The position numbers were made by a program, and so were the translations under genes. From the NCBI RefSeq assembly GCF_035918155.1, contig NZ_CP109327.1, forward strand, positions 8,184,001 to 8,248,000: 64,000 nucleotides of DNA, given 5' to 3'. Below are positions 53,512-62,585 of the stretch, piece after piece (within the stretch, counting starts at the first letter, position 1; every line of letters begins with the position of its first letter). The DNA is from Streptomyces sp. NBC_01591 (lineage in GTDB: Bacteria > Actinomycetota > Actinomycetes > Streptomycetales > Streptomycetaceae). A model generated the notes under the pieces. The model was not told the DNA's origin and did not search any database. It saw only the letters and a program-made list of their open reading frames with translations.

Positions 53512-54534
53512 ATGCCGAACCTTGTACGCCCTGCCGCACTCGCGCTCGCCGCAGCCCTGGTCCTCACCGGCTGCGGTGCGGAAATCACCTCTGGCCAAGA
53601 AGAGAAGAGCGGTGCCCGGACAGAGGGCGGCCACTATCCGGTGACCATCGAGAACTGCGGCCAGAAGAAGACCTACGACAAGGCCCCGCAGCGCGTGGTC
53701 ACCAATGACGTCGGCATCACCGAGATCATGTTCGCGCTCGGGCTCCAGGACCACATGGCGGGCTATGTGATGCCCGAGGACAAGGGCGACCTCACGTCCG
53801 TTCCCTGGAAGGACGGCTACCAGGAGACCAAGTGGCTCTCCAAGGAGAGGATCAACAAGGAGCTGGTCCTCGACGCCCGTGCCGATCTGGTCTTCGCCGG
53901 ATGGAACTACGGATTCAGCGAGGGAGACGGGTTCACTCCCGCCGAACTCCAGAGAGTGGGCATCGACTCGTATCTGCTGAGCGAGTCGTGCCGCAACGGC
54001 CGGGGGAAGGCACGCGGGGTGATGGCACCACTCGATGCGCTTTACACCGATTTGCGGAACCTGGGGAAGATATTCGACGTGGAGGAGCGTGCGGAAGCCC
54101 TCGTCGCGACGTTCCGGAAGCAGGTGGCCGAAGCGCAGGCCAAGGCGCCGAAGGGCGCTGACCGCCCGCGGGTCTTCCTCTACGACGACGGGCGGGACAA
54201 GCCGCTGACCTCCGGTGCCTACGCCGGACCGCACGACATCATCACCAAGGCGGGCGGTGATCACGTCATGAAGGACCTCAAGGACAGTTGGGTCACGGTG
54301 GGCTGGGAGACCGTGGTCGACCGTGACCCCGAGGTGATCGTGATCAACGACTACGGTGACACCGGCGCGGCGCAGAAGGAGAAGTTCCTGAAGTCCTATC
54401 CGCCGCTGGCGAACGTCTCGGCCATCAAGAACGATCGCATCTTCGTCCTCGACTACGCGGATCTGGTGGAGAGTCCGCGCAATCCCGCGGCGATCGCCTC
54501 ACTTGCCGCGTATCTGAAGGAAGCGACCTCCTGA
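53512..54534 (+). CDS. BtuF/FepB-type substrate-binding lipoprotein
   Basis: 340 residues. Lipobox LVLTGC (Cys near 21). The mature protein has RVVTNDVGITEIMFALGL, VLDARADLVFAGWNYGF, LGKIFDVEERAEALVATF, HDIITKAGGDHVMKDLKDSWVTVGWETVVDRDPEVIVINDYG, typical of the helical-backbone binding proteins for iron chelates and cobalamin. TGAGGAG precedes the ATG, 15 bases after the ATPase. Third gene of the riboswitch-controlled importer. Confidence 0.92.
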   Translation: MPNLVRPAALALAAALVLTGCGAEITSGQEEKSGARTEGGHYPVTIENCGQKKTYDKAPQRVVTNDVGITEIMFALGLQDHMAGYVMPEDKGDLTSVPWKDGYQETKWLSKERINKELVLDARADLVFAGWNYGFSEGDGFTPAELQRVGIDSYLLSESCRNGRGKARGVMAPLDALYTDLRNLGKIFDVEERAEALVATFRKQVAEAQAKAPKGADRPRVFLYDDGRDKPLTSGAYAGPHDIITKAGGDHVMKDLKDSWVTVGWETVVDRDPEVIVINDYGDTGAAQKEKFLKSYPPLANVSAIKNDRIFVLDYADLVESPRNPAAIASLAAYLKEATS

Positions 54535-54627
54535 AGCAAGGGTCCGGGCGACCACCTGGACGTGGCCCGATCGTGGCCGGACAGTAGAGTTCGGCTGCGT
54601 CATCCCCTGAACACCGAGGTACCGGCC

Positions 54628-55929
54628 GTGACTCTCGCTCCACCCGAACAACCCGTCCCACCTGCGGTGACCGTCGTGGGAATCGGCGCCGACGGATGGG
54701 CGGGACTGCCCGACGCGGCGCGTACGGAGCTTGCCGGGGCAGAGGTTCTCATCGGTGCCGAGCGACAACTCGGCCTGCTCCCGACGTCATGCCGGGGACA
54801 ACGCGTGCCGTGGCCCTCGCCGTTGCGGCCCGCCGTCCCCGGCCTGCTCGCCGCGCACGCCGGGAGCAGGATCGCCGTCCTGGCCAGCGGCGACCCGATG
54901 TTCTACGGCATCGGCCGGGCCCTCACCGAAGTGCTCGGCGCCGATGCGCTGAGGATCCTGCCCCACCCGTCGTCCGTGTCCTATGCCTGCGCCCGGATCG
55001 GCTGGCCGCTGGAGGATACCGAGGTCGTCACTCTGGTCGGCCGCCCCGCCGCCCGGCTGGCCGCCGCCCTGCACGACGGGCGACGGGTACTGGTCCTCAG
55101 CGCGGACGCCGGCACTCCGGCCGCGGTGGCCGGACTGCTGCGCGAACAGGGCTTCGGACCGAGCCGTCTGCGCGTGCTCGAACAGCTCGGCGGAGCGGAT
55201 GAAGCGTGCGTGGAGGGCACCGCGGACCACTGGCCGCACCCACCGGGCGACCCGCTGAACATCGTCGCGATCGAATGCCGGCGCACCCCCCACGCCCTGC
55301 GCCTCGGCGCCGTCCCCGGCCTGCCCGACGAGGCGTACGAACACGACGGGCAGCTCACCAAGCGGCACATCCGGGCCGCGACCCTCGGTGTGCTCGCGCC
55401 CGCCCCCGGCGAACTCCTGTGGGACATCGGCGGCGGCTCGGGATCCATCGCGATCGAATGGATGCGGAGCCACCCGTCCTGCCGCGCGATCACCGTGGAA
55501 CGCGATCCGGCCCGGGCCGAACGCATTGCGCGCAACGCCGGCCGTCTCGGCGTACCGGCCCTGCGCGTGGTCACCGGCCGGGCCCCCGGCAACCTGGCCG
55601 AACTGCCCACGCCCGACGCCGTGTTCATCGGCGGCGGGCTGACCGCACCCGGCCTTCTCGACACCTGCTGGGACGCGCTGCCGCCCGGCGGACGCCTGGT
55701 CGCCAACACGGTCACGCTGGAATCCGAGGCACTGCTCGCCGAGGCTCACCGCAGGCACGGCGGTGACCTGGTCCGCCTCGCGGTCGCGCATGCCGTGCCG
55801 GTCGGTGGCTTCACCGGCTGGCGGCAGGCCATGCCGGTCACCCAGTGGTCCGTACGCAAACCCTCCATCAGCACCGATGCGGCACGCTCAGCACCAGAGC
55901 CCGCGCAAAACCCAGGAGACAACAGATGA
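54628..55929 (+). CDS. cobL: Precorrin-6Y C5,15-methyltransferase (decarboxylating), CbiE-CbiT fusion
   Basis: 433 residues. The N-terminal CbiE half (VVGIGADGWAGLP, VLASGDPMFYGIG, LPHPSSVSYACARIGWP) is a tetrapyrrole methyltransferase. The CbiT half from about 235 has QLTKRHIRAATLGVLAP, LLWDIGGGSGSIAIEW (SAM motif) and TPDAVFIGGGL. It methylates C5 and C15 and decarboxylates the C12 side chain, giving precorrin-8X. GTG 54628 is behind GAGGT. The stop overlaps cobM (ATGA). Confidence 0.95.
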   Translation: MTLAPPEQPVPPAVTVVGIGADGWAGLPDAARTELAGAEVLIGAERQLGLLPTSCRGQRVPWPSPLRPAVPGLLAAHAGSRIAVLASGDPMFYGIGRALTEVLGADALRILPHPSSVSYACARIGWPLEDTEVVTLVGRPAARLAAALHDGRRVLVLSADAGTPAAVAGLLREQGFGPSRLRVLEQLGGADEACVEGTADHWPHPPGDPLNIVAIECRRTPHALRLGAVPGLPDEAYEHDGQLTKRHIRAATLGVLAPAPGELLWDIGGGSGSIAIEWMRSHPSCRAITVERDPARAERIARNAGRLGVPALRVVTGRAPGNLAELPTPDAVFIGGGLTAPGLLDTCWDALPPGGRLVANTVTLESEALLAEAHRRHGGDLVRLAVAHAVPVGGFTGWRQAMPVTQWSVRKPSISTDAARSAPEPAQNPGDNR

Positions 55930-56675
55930 CCGTGTATTTCATCGGCGCGGGCCCGGGGGCGGCCGACCTGATCACCGTGCGCGGCGCCCGCACGCTCGCC
56001 TCCTGCCAGGTGTGCCTGTACGCGGGCAGCCTGGTGCCCCGGGAACTGCTCGCCGAATGCCCCCCGGACGCCCGCCTGGTGGACACCGCGCAGCTCGACA
56101 TCGACCGGATCACCGCCGAACTGCTGGCCGCGCACCGGGCCGGCCACGACGTGGCCCGGCTGCACTCGGGCGACCCCTCGGTGTTCAGCGCGGTCAATGA
56201 GCAGATGCGCCGGCTCGACGAGGCCGGGGTGCCCTACGAAGTGGTGCCCGGCGTACCCGCGTTCGCGGCCGCGGCGGCGGCGCTCAAGCGGGAACTGACC
56301 GTACCGACCGTCGGCCAGACCGTCATCCTCACCCGGGTGGCCAACCGTGCGACCGCGATGCCGGAGGGCGAGGACCTGGCCACGCTGGGCCGCAGCGGCG
56401 CCCTGATCGTGCTGCACCTCGCCGCCCAGTACGTGGACCGCGTCGTCGAGGAACTGCTGCCGTACTACGGAGCGGACTGCCCGGCCGCTGTCGTGGCGCT
56501 GGCCTCACGCCCGGACGAAATCGTCCTGCGCGGATCTCTCGACGACATCGCCGAGCAGGTGAAGGCGGCGGGCGTGATCCGTACCGCCGTCATCATGGTC
56601 GGCCGCACCCTGGGCGCCGAGCAGTTCCGCGACAGCCACCTCTACTCGCCGGGGCGCGAGCGCCACGTCTGCTGA
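55926..56675 (+). CDS. cobM: Precorrin-4 C11-methyltransferase
   Basis: 249 residues with the family pattern YFIGAGPGAADLITVRGARTL, VCLYAGSLVPRELL, DVARLHSGDPSVFSAVNEQM, YEVVPGVPAFAAAAAAL and VVALASRPDEIVLRGSL. Uses SAM to methylate C11 of precorrin-4. Translationally coupled to cobL. A 7-base hairpin at 56688-56706 ends the unit. Confidence 0.95.
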   Translation: MTVYFIGAGPGAADLITVRGARTLASCQVCLYAGSLVPRELLAECPPDARLVDTAQLDIDRITAELLAAHRAGHDVARLHSGDPSVFSAVNEQMRRLDEAGVPYEVVPGVPAFAAAAAALKRELTVPTVGQTVILTRVANRATAMPEGEDLATLGRSGALIVLHLAAQYVDRVVEELLPYYGADCPAAVVALASRPDEIVLRGSLDDIAEQVKAAGVIRTAVIMVGRTLGAEQFRDSHLYSPGRERHVC

Positions 56676-56687
56676 CGGGGCCGCCGC

Positions 56688-56706
56688 ACCGGCCGGGCGG
56701 GCCGGT
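56688..56706. terminator. Hairpin between cobM and cbiD
   Basis: ACCGGCC and GGCCGGT with a five-base loop between two convergent gene ends. Confidence 0.45.
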
Positions 56707-57821
56707 CAGCGCACGCCGCTGCGCCCGACGACCGTGCCCGCCCGGTCGATGCAGATGACGTCGACGGCGACCGGCGCACCCCGCAGCACCGACAGCGCCT
56801 CGTCCCGCGCCGCCACGGCCACCAGGTCCCCGAGCGGCACACCTCGCGCGAGGCACAGCTGGAGTGCCGCGAGACCTGTGTTGGCGACCGCCACCTCGGC
56901 CGCCAGGGCCTCGTCCGCACCACCCCGCCGGGCCAGCCCGGCCAGGAACGGCTTGTCGACCTGCGACCGGCCGGAGTGCAGGTCGAGGTGCCCGGCGGCG
57001 AGCTTCGACAGCTTCGCGAACCCGCCGCAGACCGTGAGCCGGTCCACCGGGTGACGGCGTACGTACTTGAGCACCGCGCCCGCGAAGTCCCCCATGTCGA
57101 GCAGCGCGATCTCCGGCAGCCCGTACTCGGACACCACGGTCTTCTCCGAGGTGGAACCCGTGCACCCGGCCACGTGGGTGTGCCCGGCGGCACGGGCCAC
57201 GTCCACACCGCGGCGGATCGAGTCGATCCACGCCGAGCAGGAGTACGGCACCACGACACCGGTCGTGCCGAGGATCGACAGACCGCCCAGGATGCCGAGA
57301 CGCGGATTCCACGTGGAGCGGGCGATCTCCTCGCCGTCGTCCACCGACACGGTGACCTCGACGTCCCCCGAACCCCGGTGTTCCGCGGCGACCTGTGCGA
57401 TGTGGTCGCGGATCATCTGCCGCGGCACGGGATTGATCGCCGGCTCCCCGACATCGAGCGGCAGCCCGGGAAGGGTGACCGTGCCCACGCCGGGCCCGGC
57501 CCGGAACACCACACCCGAACCCGGCGGCAGCCGCCGTACGGTGACCCGGACGAGGGAGCCGTGCGTCACATCAGGGTCGTCGCCCGCGTCCTTGACCACC
57601 CCGGCCGTCGCCCGTCCCTCGGCCAGCTCCTCCATCGCGAGCGCGAAAGCGGGTGTCTGCCCCTTGGGTAGGGTGATCGTCACCGGGTCGGGGAAGTCGC
57701 CCGTCAGCAGGGCCGTGTACGCGGCGGTGGCCGCCGCGGTCGCACAGGCGCCGGTGGTCCAGCCGGGCCGCAGACCGGTGTGTTTCAGCTGGGCGCTGCG
57801 TCCGCCCTCAATCTCACCCAT
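56706..57821 (-). CDS. cbiD: Cobalt-precorrin-5B C1-methyltransferase CbiD
   Basis: 371 residues, usual CbiD length. It begins LRPGWTTGACATAAATAAY with VTITLPKG, and has NPRLGILGGLSILGTTGVVVPYS and FAGAVLKYVRRHPVDRLTVCGGFAKLSKLA. CbiD performs C1 methylation with ring-carbon removal; known from the anaerobic route, but found in actinomycetes beside aerobic genes, as here (cobG, cobN). The start is nearly back-to-back with cobK (12 bases apart). Confidence 0.93.
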   Translation of the reverse strand: MGEIEGGRSAQLKHTGLRPGWTTGACATAAATAAYTALLTGDFPDPVTITLPKGQTPAFALAMEELAEGRATAGVVKDAGDDPDVTHGSLVRVTVRRLPPGSGVVFRAGPGVGTVTLPGLPLDVGEPAINPVPRQMIRDHIAQVAAEHRGSGDVEVTVSVDDGEEIARSTWNPRLGILGGLSILGTTGVVVPYSCSAWIDSIRRGVDVARAAGHTHVAGCTGSTSEKTVVSEYGLPEIALLDMGDFAGAVLKYVRRHPVDRLTVCGGFAKLSKLAAGHLDLHSGRSQVDKPFLAGLARRGGADEALAAEVAVANTGLAALQLCLARGVPLGDLVAVAARDEALSVLRGAPVAVDVICIDRAGTVVGRSGVR

Positions 57822-57832
57822 GGATGGATCCG

Positions 57833-58588
57833 ATGCATGTACTCGTACTCGGCGGAACGACGGAGGCCCGTCGCCTCGCCGAGTTGCTGGTGGAGGTGCT
57901 CCCGGCCGGTGCCAGGCTGACGAGTTCGCTCGCCGGACGCGTGGCCGGCCCGAGACTTCCGCCCGGCGAGGTCCGCATCGGCGGCTTCGGGGGAGCCGAC
58001 GGGCTCGCCGCATGGCTGCGGACGCACCAGGTGGACGCGCTCATCGACGCCACCCATCCTTTCGCCGGGACGATCAGTTTCAACGCGGCCGCTGCCACCG
58101 CTGCCGCCCATGTTCCCCTGCTGGCGTTGCGCCGGCCCGGGTGGGTGCCCGGCGAGGGCGACGACTGGCATTCGGCCGGTTCCCTCGCCGAGGCCGCGGT
58201 GGCACTGCCTGCGCTGGGCCGGCGCGTGTTCCTCACCACCGGACGCATGGGGCTGGCCGCCTTCGCCGGTCTGGACGAGCTGTGGTTCCTGATGCGTTCG
58301 GTGGACGCCCCCGAAGCGCCGTACCCCGCCCGGATGGAGGTCCTGCTCGACCGGGGTCCGTTCACCCTGGACGGAGAACGTGAGCTGATCCGCCGTCATC
58401 GCATCGACGTCGTCGTCACGAAGGACAGCGGAGGCGCCGCCACCGCCCCCAAGCTCGCCGCAGCCCGCGAGGCGCGGATCCCGGTCGTGGTGGTGCGGCG
58501 GCCGCCCGTGCCCCAGGGAATCCCGGTCGTCGACGGACCGGAACCGGCCGTCGCCTGGCTGCGCGAACACATCTTCCGCCAGGCGTAG
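57833..58588 (+). CDS. cobK: Precorrin-6A reductase
   Basis: 251 residues. HVLVLGGTTEARRLAELL at the start, EVRIGGFGGADGL, DALIDATHPFAGTISFNAA near 75, PGWVPGEGDDWH, VFLTTGRMGL, VVTKDSGGAAT and PVVVVRRPPVP are the CobK/CbiJ motifs. It reduces precorrin-6A to 6B with NADPH. ATG 57833 is used; ATG 57824 is in frame three residues earlier. Divergent from cbiD. Confidence 0.93.
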   Translation: MHVLVLGGTTEARRLAELLVEVLPAGARLTSSLAGRVAGPRLPPGEVRIGGFGGADGLAAWLRTHQVDALIDATHPFAGTISFNAAAATAAAHVPLLALRRPGWVPGEGDDWHSAGSLAEAAVALPALGRRVFLTTGRMGLAAFAGLDELWFLMRSVDAPEAPYPARMEVLLDRGPFTLDGERELIRRHRIDVVVTKDSGGAATAPKLAAAREARIPVVVVRRPPVPQGIPVVDGPEPAVAWLREHIFRQA

Positions 58589-58589
58589 G

Positions 58590-58786
58590 GCCTCTCGTTT
58601 GGATCACGCCGGGCTCGCGCGCCCCGGCACCGCGCCTCGCCGCGTCGTCGTCGGTCGCCAGGGCTCCTTCCTCGAGCTCTCGGCTCCGCTCGAGCAGGGG
58701 AGGCCCCATCCGACTCCCTCCTCGGCCTTGCGATGCACGGCTCCGGACCCCGCTCCCTGATCCGGCCTGATCCAAACGAAAGACCC
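58590..58786. repeat. Intergenic repeat element with long terminal inverted arms
   Basis: TCGTTTGGATCA (58595-58606) and its exact complement (58768-58779) bracket about 160 bases containing CTCGAG...CTCGAG and a CAGGGGAGG segment. A similar CGAGCAGGGGAG stretch follows the cobN riboswitch near 62520. It fills the 219-base gap between convergent cobK and cobIJ and looks like a dispersed palindromic streptomycete repeat, perhaps also a terminator. Confidence 0.55.
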
Positions 58787-58807
58787 TGGGCGACGGCCGC
58801 CCCGGGC

Positions 58808-60313
58808 TCAGTCCTCCGGATAGCGGCGCGGTGTCCAGACGATCTGCTCCCCGTCACCGCGCCGTACCCAACGGGTCTGCGAGGACCCGACGAGCAGGAT
58901 CGTGCGCATGTCGACCTCGGCGGGGTCGAGGTCCGCCAGGCGTACGGTCCGCACGCTCTCGGCGGGCCCGCCAACATCCCGGCCGAGGACCACGGGCGTG
59001 TCCGGCGAGCGGTGTTCGAGAAGCAGGTCACGGGCCTTGCCGACCTGCCAGGTCCGGCTGTGTGAACCGGGGTTGTACAGCGCGAGCACCAGATCCGCCG
59101 TCGCGGCCGCGCGCAGCCGCTCCGCGATCACCTCCCACGGCTTGAGCCGGTCGGAGAGCGATATCGTCGCGTAGTCGTGGCCCAGCGGCGCACCCGCCCG
59201 GGCAGCGGCGGCGTTGGCCGCCGTCACCCCCGGCAGCACCCGCACCGGTACGTGCGCGTACTCGTCCTGCGACGCCACTTCGAGGACGGCCGTCGCCATG
59301 GCGAAGACCCCGGGGTCGCCGCCCGACACCACGGCCACCCGCCGTCCGCGCCGGGCCAGGTCGAGGGCGAACTCGGCACGCTCCGACTCGACCTTGTTGT
59401 CCGAGCCGTGGCGCACCTGCCCCGGGCGGACCGGCACCCGGTCCAGATAAGTGGTGTAGCCGACCAGGTCGTCGGCGGCGGCCAGCGCCCCGCGCGTCTC
59501 GGGGGTCAGCCACAGCGGCCCGGCCGGACCGGTGCCGACCACGGTCACCTCGCCGCCCTCCGGGGCCCGTTCGGGACGCGACGCTCCGATCCGGCTGGGC
59601 AGGACCGCGACCGCGAAGTACGGCACCGAGCCGGCGTCGACCTCGGCCAGCTCGCCCACGCGCTCCCCGGCCATCGTGGCGCGTTCGACGTAACGCGCCT
59701 CGGGCAGCCGCCCGGACGCCTCGAAGGCGCCGCGCACCGCGGGAAACGTACGTCCCAGCTTCATCACCACGGCGGCGTCGGTGGCGGCGAGACGGGCGGT
59801 CAGCTCCTCCTCCGGCAACGTGCCGGGCAGGATCGTCAGCACCTCCTCGCCCTCCACGAGCGGGGTACCGAGCCGCGCGGCGGCCGCGCTGACGGAGGTG
59901 ACGCCCGGGATCACCTCGGTCGGGTAGCGGTCGGCGAGCCGCTTGTGCATGTGCATGTACGAGCCGTAGAAGAGCGGGTCGCCCTCGGCCAGCACGGCGA
60001 CCGTGCGGCCGGCGTCGAGGTGCACCGCCAGGCGGGCCGCCGCCTCGGCGTAGAACTCCTCCATCGCCCCCCGGTAGCCGCCCGGATGATCCGTGGTCTC
60101 CGTCGTGACGGGGTAGACCAGCGGCTCCTCGACATGGTCGGCACGGATGTGCTTCGCCGCGATGGACCGGGCGATGGACCGCCCGTGCCGGGCGCTGTGA
60201 TAGGCGATGACATCGGCCTCGGCGATGATCTCCACCGCGCGTACGGTCATCAGGGCCGGATCGCCGGGGCCGAGCCCGACCCCGTACAGCCGGCCCGTCT
60301 GCTGCTCGCTCAC
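58808..60313 (-). CDS. cobIJ: Fused precorrin-2 C20- and precorrin-3B C17-methyltransferase
   Basis: 501 residues. The N-terminal half is CobI (LYGVGLGPGDPALMTVRAVEII, VAVLAEGDPLFYGSYMHMHKRL, EVIPGVTSVSAAAARLG). From about 255 the CobJ half follows (VTVVGTGPAGPLWLTPETRGALAAADDLVGYTTYL, VAVVSGGDPGVFAMATAVLE, VLPGVTAANAAAARAGAPLGHD, YNPGSHSRTWQVGKARDLLL). Two consecutive SAM-dependent steps in one polypeptide. GTG 60313 starts two bases after the cobH stop. Confidence 0.94.
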   Translation of the reverse strand: MSEQQTGRLYGVGLGPGDPALMTVRAVEIIAEADVIAYHSARHGRSIARSIAAKHIRADHVEEPLVYPVTTETTDHPGGYRGAMEEFYAEAAARLAVHLDAGRTVAVLAEGDPLFYGSYMHMHKRLADRYPTEVIPGVTSVSAAAARLGTPLVEGEEVLTILPGTLPEEELTARLAATDAAVVMKLGRTFPAVRGAFEASGRLPEARYVERATMAGERVGELAEVDAGSVPYFAVAVLPSRIGASRPERAPEGGEVTVVGTGPAGPLWLTPETRGALAAADDLVGYTTYLDRVPVRPGQVRHGSDNKVESERAEFALDLARRGRRVAVVSGGDPGVFAMATAVLEVASQDEYAHVPVRVLPGVTAANAAAARAGAPLGHDYATISLSDRLKPWEVIAERLRAAATADLVLALYNPGSHSRTWQVGKARDLLLEHRSPDTPVVLGRDVGGPAESVRTVRLADLDPAEVDMRTILLVGSSQTRWVRRGDGEQIVWTPRRYPED

Positions 60314-60315
60314 GT

Positions 60316-60942
60316 CTACTCTTCCTCGCTGGCGATCGCGTTGAGGGCAGCGGCCGCCATGGCGCTGCCGCCGCGACGGCCTCGAACGATCAGATGCTCC
60401 AGCCCGGACGGGTGCGCGGCCAGGGCGTCCTTGGACTCGGCGGCACCGATGAAGCCGACCGGCACACCGATGACGGCGGCGGGGCGCGGGGCGCCCTCCT
60501 CGATCATCTCCAGCAGCCGGAACAGGGCGGTCGGTGCGTTCCCGACAGCGACGACCGAACCTTCCAGCCGGTCGCGCCACAGCTCCAGGGCGGCGGCGCT
60601 ACGGGTGGTGCCCATATGCTTCGCGAGCTCGGGCACCGCCGGGTCGGACAGGGTGCACACCACCTCGTTGTCCGCGGGCAGCCGCTTGCGGGTGACACCG
60701 CTGGCGACCATGGCCACGTCGCACAGGATGGGTGCGCCGGCCCGCAGAGCGGCGCGGGCGCGGGCGACCGCGTCCGGGGTGAAAGCGAGATCACGGACGA
60801 GGTCGACCATCCCGCAGGCGTGGATCATGCGGACCGCGACCTGGCTCACATCGGCGGGCAGGCCTGCGAGATCCGCCTCTGCACGGATCGTGGCGAAGGA
60901 CTGGCGATAGATCGCCGGTCCGTCCTTCTCGTACTGGTGCAC
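60316..60942 (-). CDS. cobH: Precorrin-8X methylmutase
   Basis: 208 residues with the family motifs [37 protein letters not shown] (catalytic His), [44 protein letters not shown], and [13 protein letters not shown]. It moves the C11 methyl to C12, forming hydrogenobyrinic acid. GTG start; 56 bases after the cobG stop. Confidence 0.95.
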   Translation of the reverse strand: MHQYEKDGPAIYRQSFATIRAEADLAGLPADVSQVAVRMIHACGMVDLVRDLAFTPDAVARARAALRAGAPILCDVAMVASGVTRKRLPADNEVVCTLSDPAVPELAKHMGTTRSAAALELWRDRLEGSVVAVGNAPTALFRLLEMIEEGAPRPAAVIGVPVGFIGAAESKDALAAHPSGLEHLIVRGRRGGSAMAAAALNAIASEEE

Positions 60943-60998
60943 AGTGCTTTCGCTCTCTTCCTCGGGCGTGCAACGGTCGGATACAGGGGAGTACGGGA

Positions 60999-62327
60999 TC
61001 AGCCGCGCGAACGGCGGGCCGCGGCCACCGCGGCGGCGAGCCCGCCGGGGCTGTCCGGGACGCTCACGGGGACGTCCCGTTCCTCGCCCCGTACGACGGA
61101 GATCCGGTGCCCGTCGGGGGTGGCGACGACATCGACCCACTCACCGCGGGGGTGGCCGCACCGGCGATCGCACCCGGACCAGTACACCGGCAGCAGGCCC
61201 ACGGGCCCCACCGCGGCCGCCGCCTGGGCCCGCACATCGGCCAGCGACTTCGCGCAGCCGGGCCGGCCGATACAGGCACCCACCCCGGTCCAGGGGGAGT
61301 CGGGTCCGACGACGAGGCCGGTGGCCCCGAGCTCGTCCAGCAGCCCCGCCGCCCGCCGCCGCTCCACCCCCGGTACGACGACCCCGCGCCACGGTGTCAG
61401 CCGCAACTCACCGCGGCCCTGGTGCCGGGCCGTGTCCGTCAGCGACCGCCACTGCGCCGGGCCGATGCGCCCCAGGGGGATGCCGACGGACAGCGCGGCC
61501 TCGTCGTGCGGGCCGGTCACGACGCCGGGGGCGGGGCCGTCCGAACTCCGCGGGCAGGCGCGGTCCTCGGTGGGGACGGTGCCGTCACCCGCCTCTTGCA
61601 ACCGTCGTACGACCTCGTCGAGGAGGGAGCGGGCTCCGCCGGGCAGGTCCGTCACACGCCAGGAACCGGCGCCGGAGGCCTGCTCCAGGAAGATTTCGGC
61701 TGCCATGAGGGCGGCCTGCGGCGCCTGTGCGCCCGGTATCCGTATCGTGGTCCGGGCCGTGCCGATCCGCAGCAGCGCCGTTCCGTCGTCCTGCGCCAGC
61801 AGCGTCACATCGCCGCCCAGCGCGTCCACATCGCCACGGCCGTCGTCGAGCACGAACAAGAACCTGCCCGACAGGCCGGCCGTTCCGTCGCCCGTGCACA
61901 GCAGCGCGTCCAGCGCGGACAGCCAGGGCCCGACGTCCCGCGCGCCCCGGCCGTCGAGCCCCGAGAGCGGCGACGCCACGATGTTGCGTATCCGCTCATG
62001 GAGTGCGGAGGGCAGCAGCCCCGCCTCGCCCAGCCGGCCGGCCAGTTCGCCTCCGCAGTCCGGGCCCAGCCCGCGCAACTGCACATTGCCGCGCGAAGTG
62101 AGATGCAACTCACCATCGCCCAGGCTCTCCGCCAGCGCCCCCAGGGCATCCGCCTGTGCCGCGGTCAGCAGACCGCCGGGAACACGGACGCGGGCCAGAG
62201 CGCCGTCGTCCGCCCGGTGCAGCCGCAGCGTGCCGGGGCAGGCGTCACCGCGGTCCCGGGCAGACGCGTCTCCGGGCAGCGAAGGCGAAGTGGCAGGTGG
62301 GGGCATGGCGGCGAGCATACCGACCAT
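60999..62327 (-). CDS. cobG: Precorrin-3B synthase CobG
   Basis: 442 residues related to sulfite/nitrite reductases: [14 protein letters not shown] near 75, [30 protein letters not shown] ([10 protein letters not shown]) and [12 protein letters not shown] supply four cysteines for a 4Fe-4S cluster. CobG uses O2 to make precorrin-3B, so this marks an aerobic route. Start ATG 62327; 62318 and 62306 are alternatives, no ribosome site is clear. Divergent from cobN without a riboswitch on its own side. Confidence 0.9.
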   Translation of the reverse strand: MVGMLAAMPPPATSPSLPGDASARDRGDACPGTLRLHRADDGALARVRVPGGLLTAAQADALGALAESLGDGELHLTSRGNVQLRGLGPDCGGELAGRLGEAGLLPSALHERIRNIVASPLSGLDGRGARDVGPWLSALDALLCTGDGTAGLSGRFLFVLDDGRGDVDALGGDVTLLAQDDGTALLRIGTARTTIRIPGAQAPQAALMAAEIFLEQASGAGSWRVTDLPGGARSLLDEVVRRLQEAGDGTVPTEDRACPRSSDGPAPGVVTGPHDEAALSVGIPLGRIGPAQWRSLTDTARHQGRGELRLTPWRGVVVPGVERRRAAGLLDELGATGLVVGPDSPWTGVGACIGRPGCAKSLADVRAQAAAAVGPVGLLPVYWSGCDRRCGHPRGEWVDVVATPDGHRISVVRGEERDVPVSVPDSPGGLAAAVAAARRSRG

Positions 62328-62382
62328 CTGACCAGATCCGTATGTCCTCCATCAGTTGACCGGCCCTTACTATGCCTAGTGA

Positions 62383-62508
62383 CGGGCCATCCGGCACGTC
62401 GTCGCCACAGACGGCGACAGGGGAGGAAGTCCGGTGCAATTCCGGCACGGTCCCGCCACTGTGAGCCCGGCCCCGGCCGGGCGAGTCAGGAACTCCCTTC
62501 CCCGGCCC
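62383..62508 (+). ncRNA. Cobalamin riboswitch controlling cobN
   Basis: GGGGAGGAAGTCCGGTGCAA, ATTCCGGCACGGTCCCGCCACTGTGA split by the core loop, and GAGTCAGGAACTCCC give the conserved aptamer. A GTCGCC...GGCGAC hairpin is the P2 arm. A GGGCC/GGCCC stem closes it. It ends about 78 bases before cobN; a CTCGACTCCGTCGAG hairpin between could be the expression platform. Confidence 0.9.
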
Positions 62509-62585
62509 TCGACTCCGTCGAGCAGGGGAGACTCCATTCCGACACCGCCCGGGGCGTGGACACCCCGAGGAAGGCCCGACGCCGC

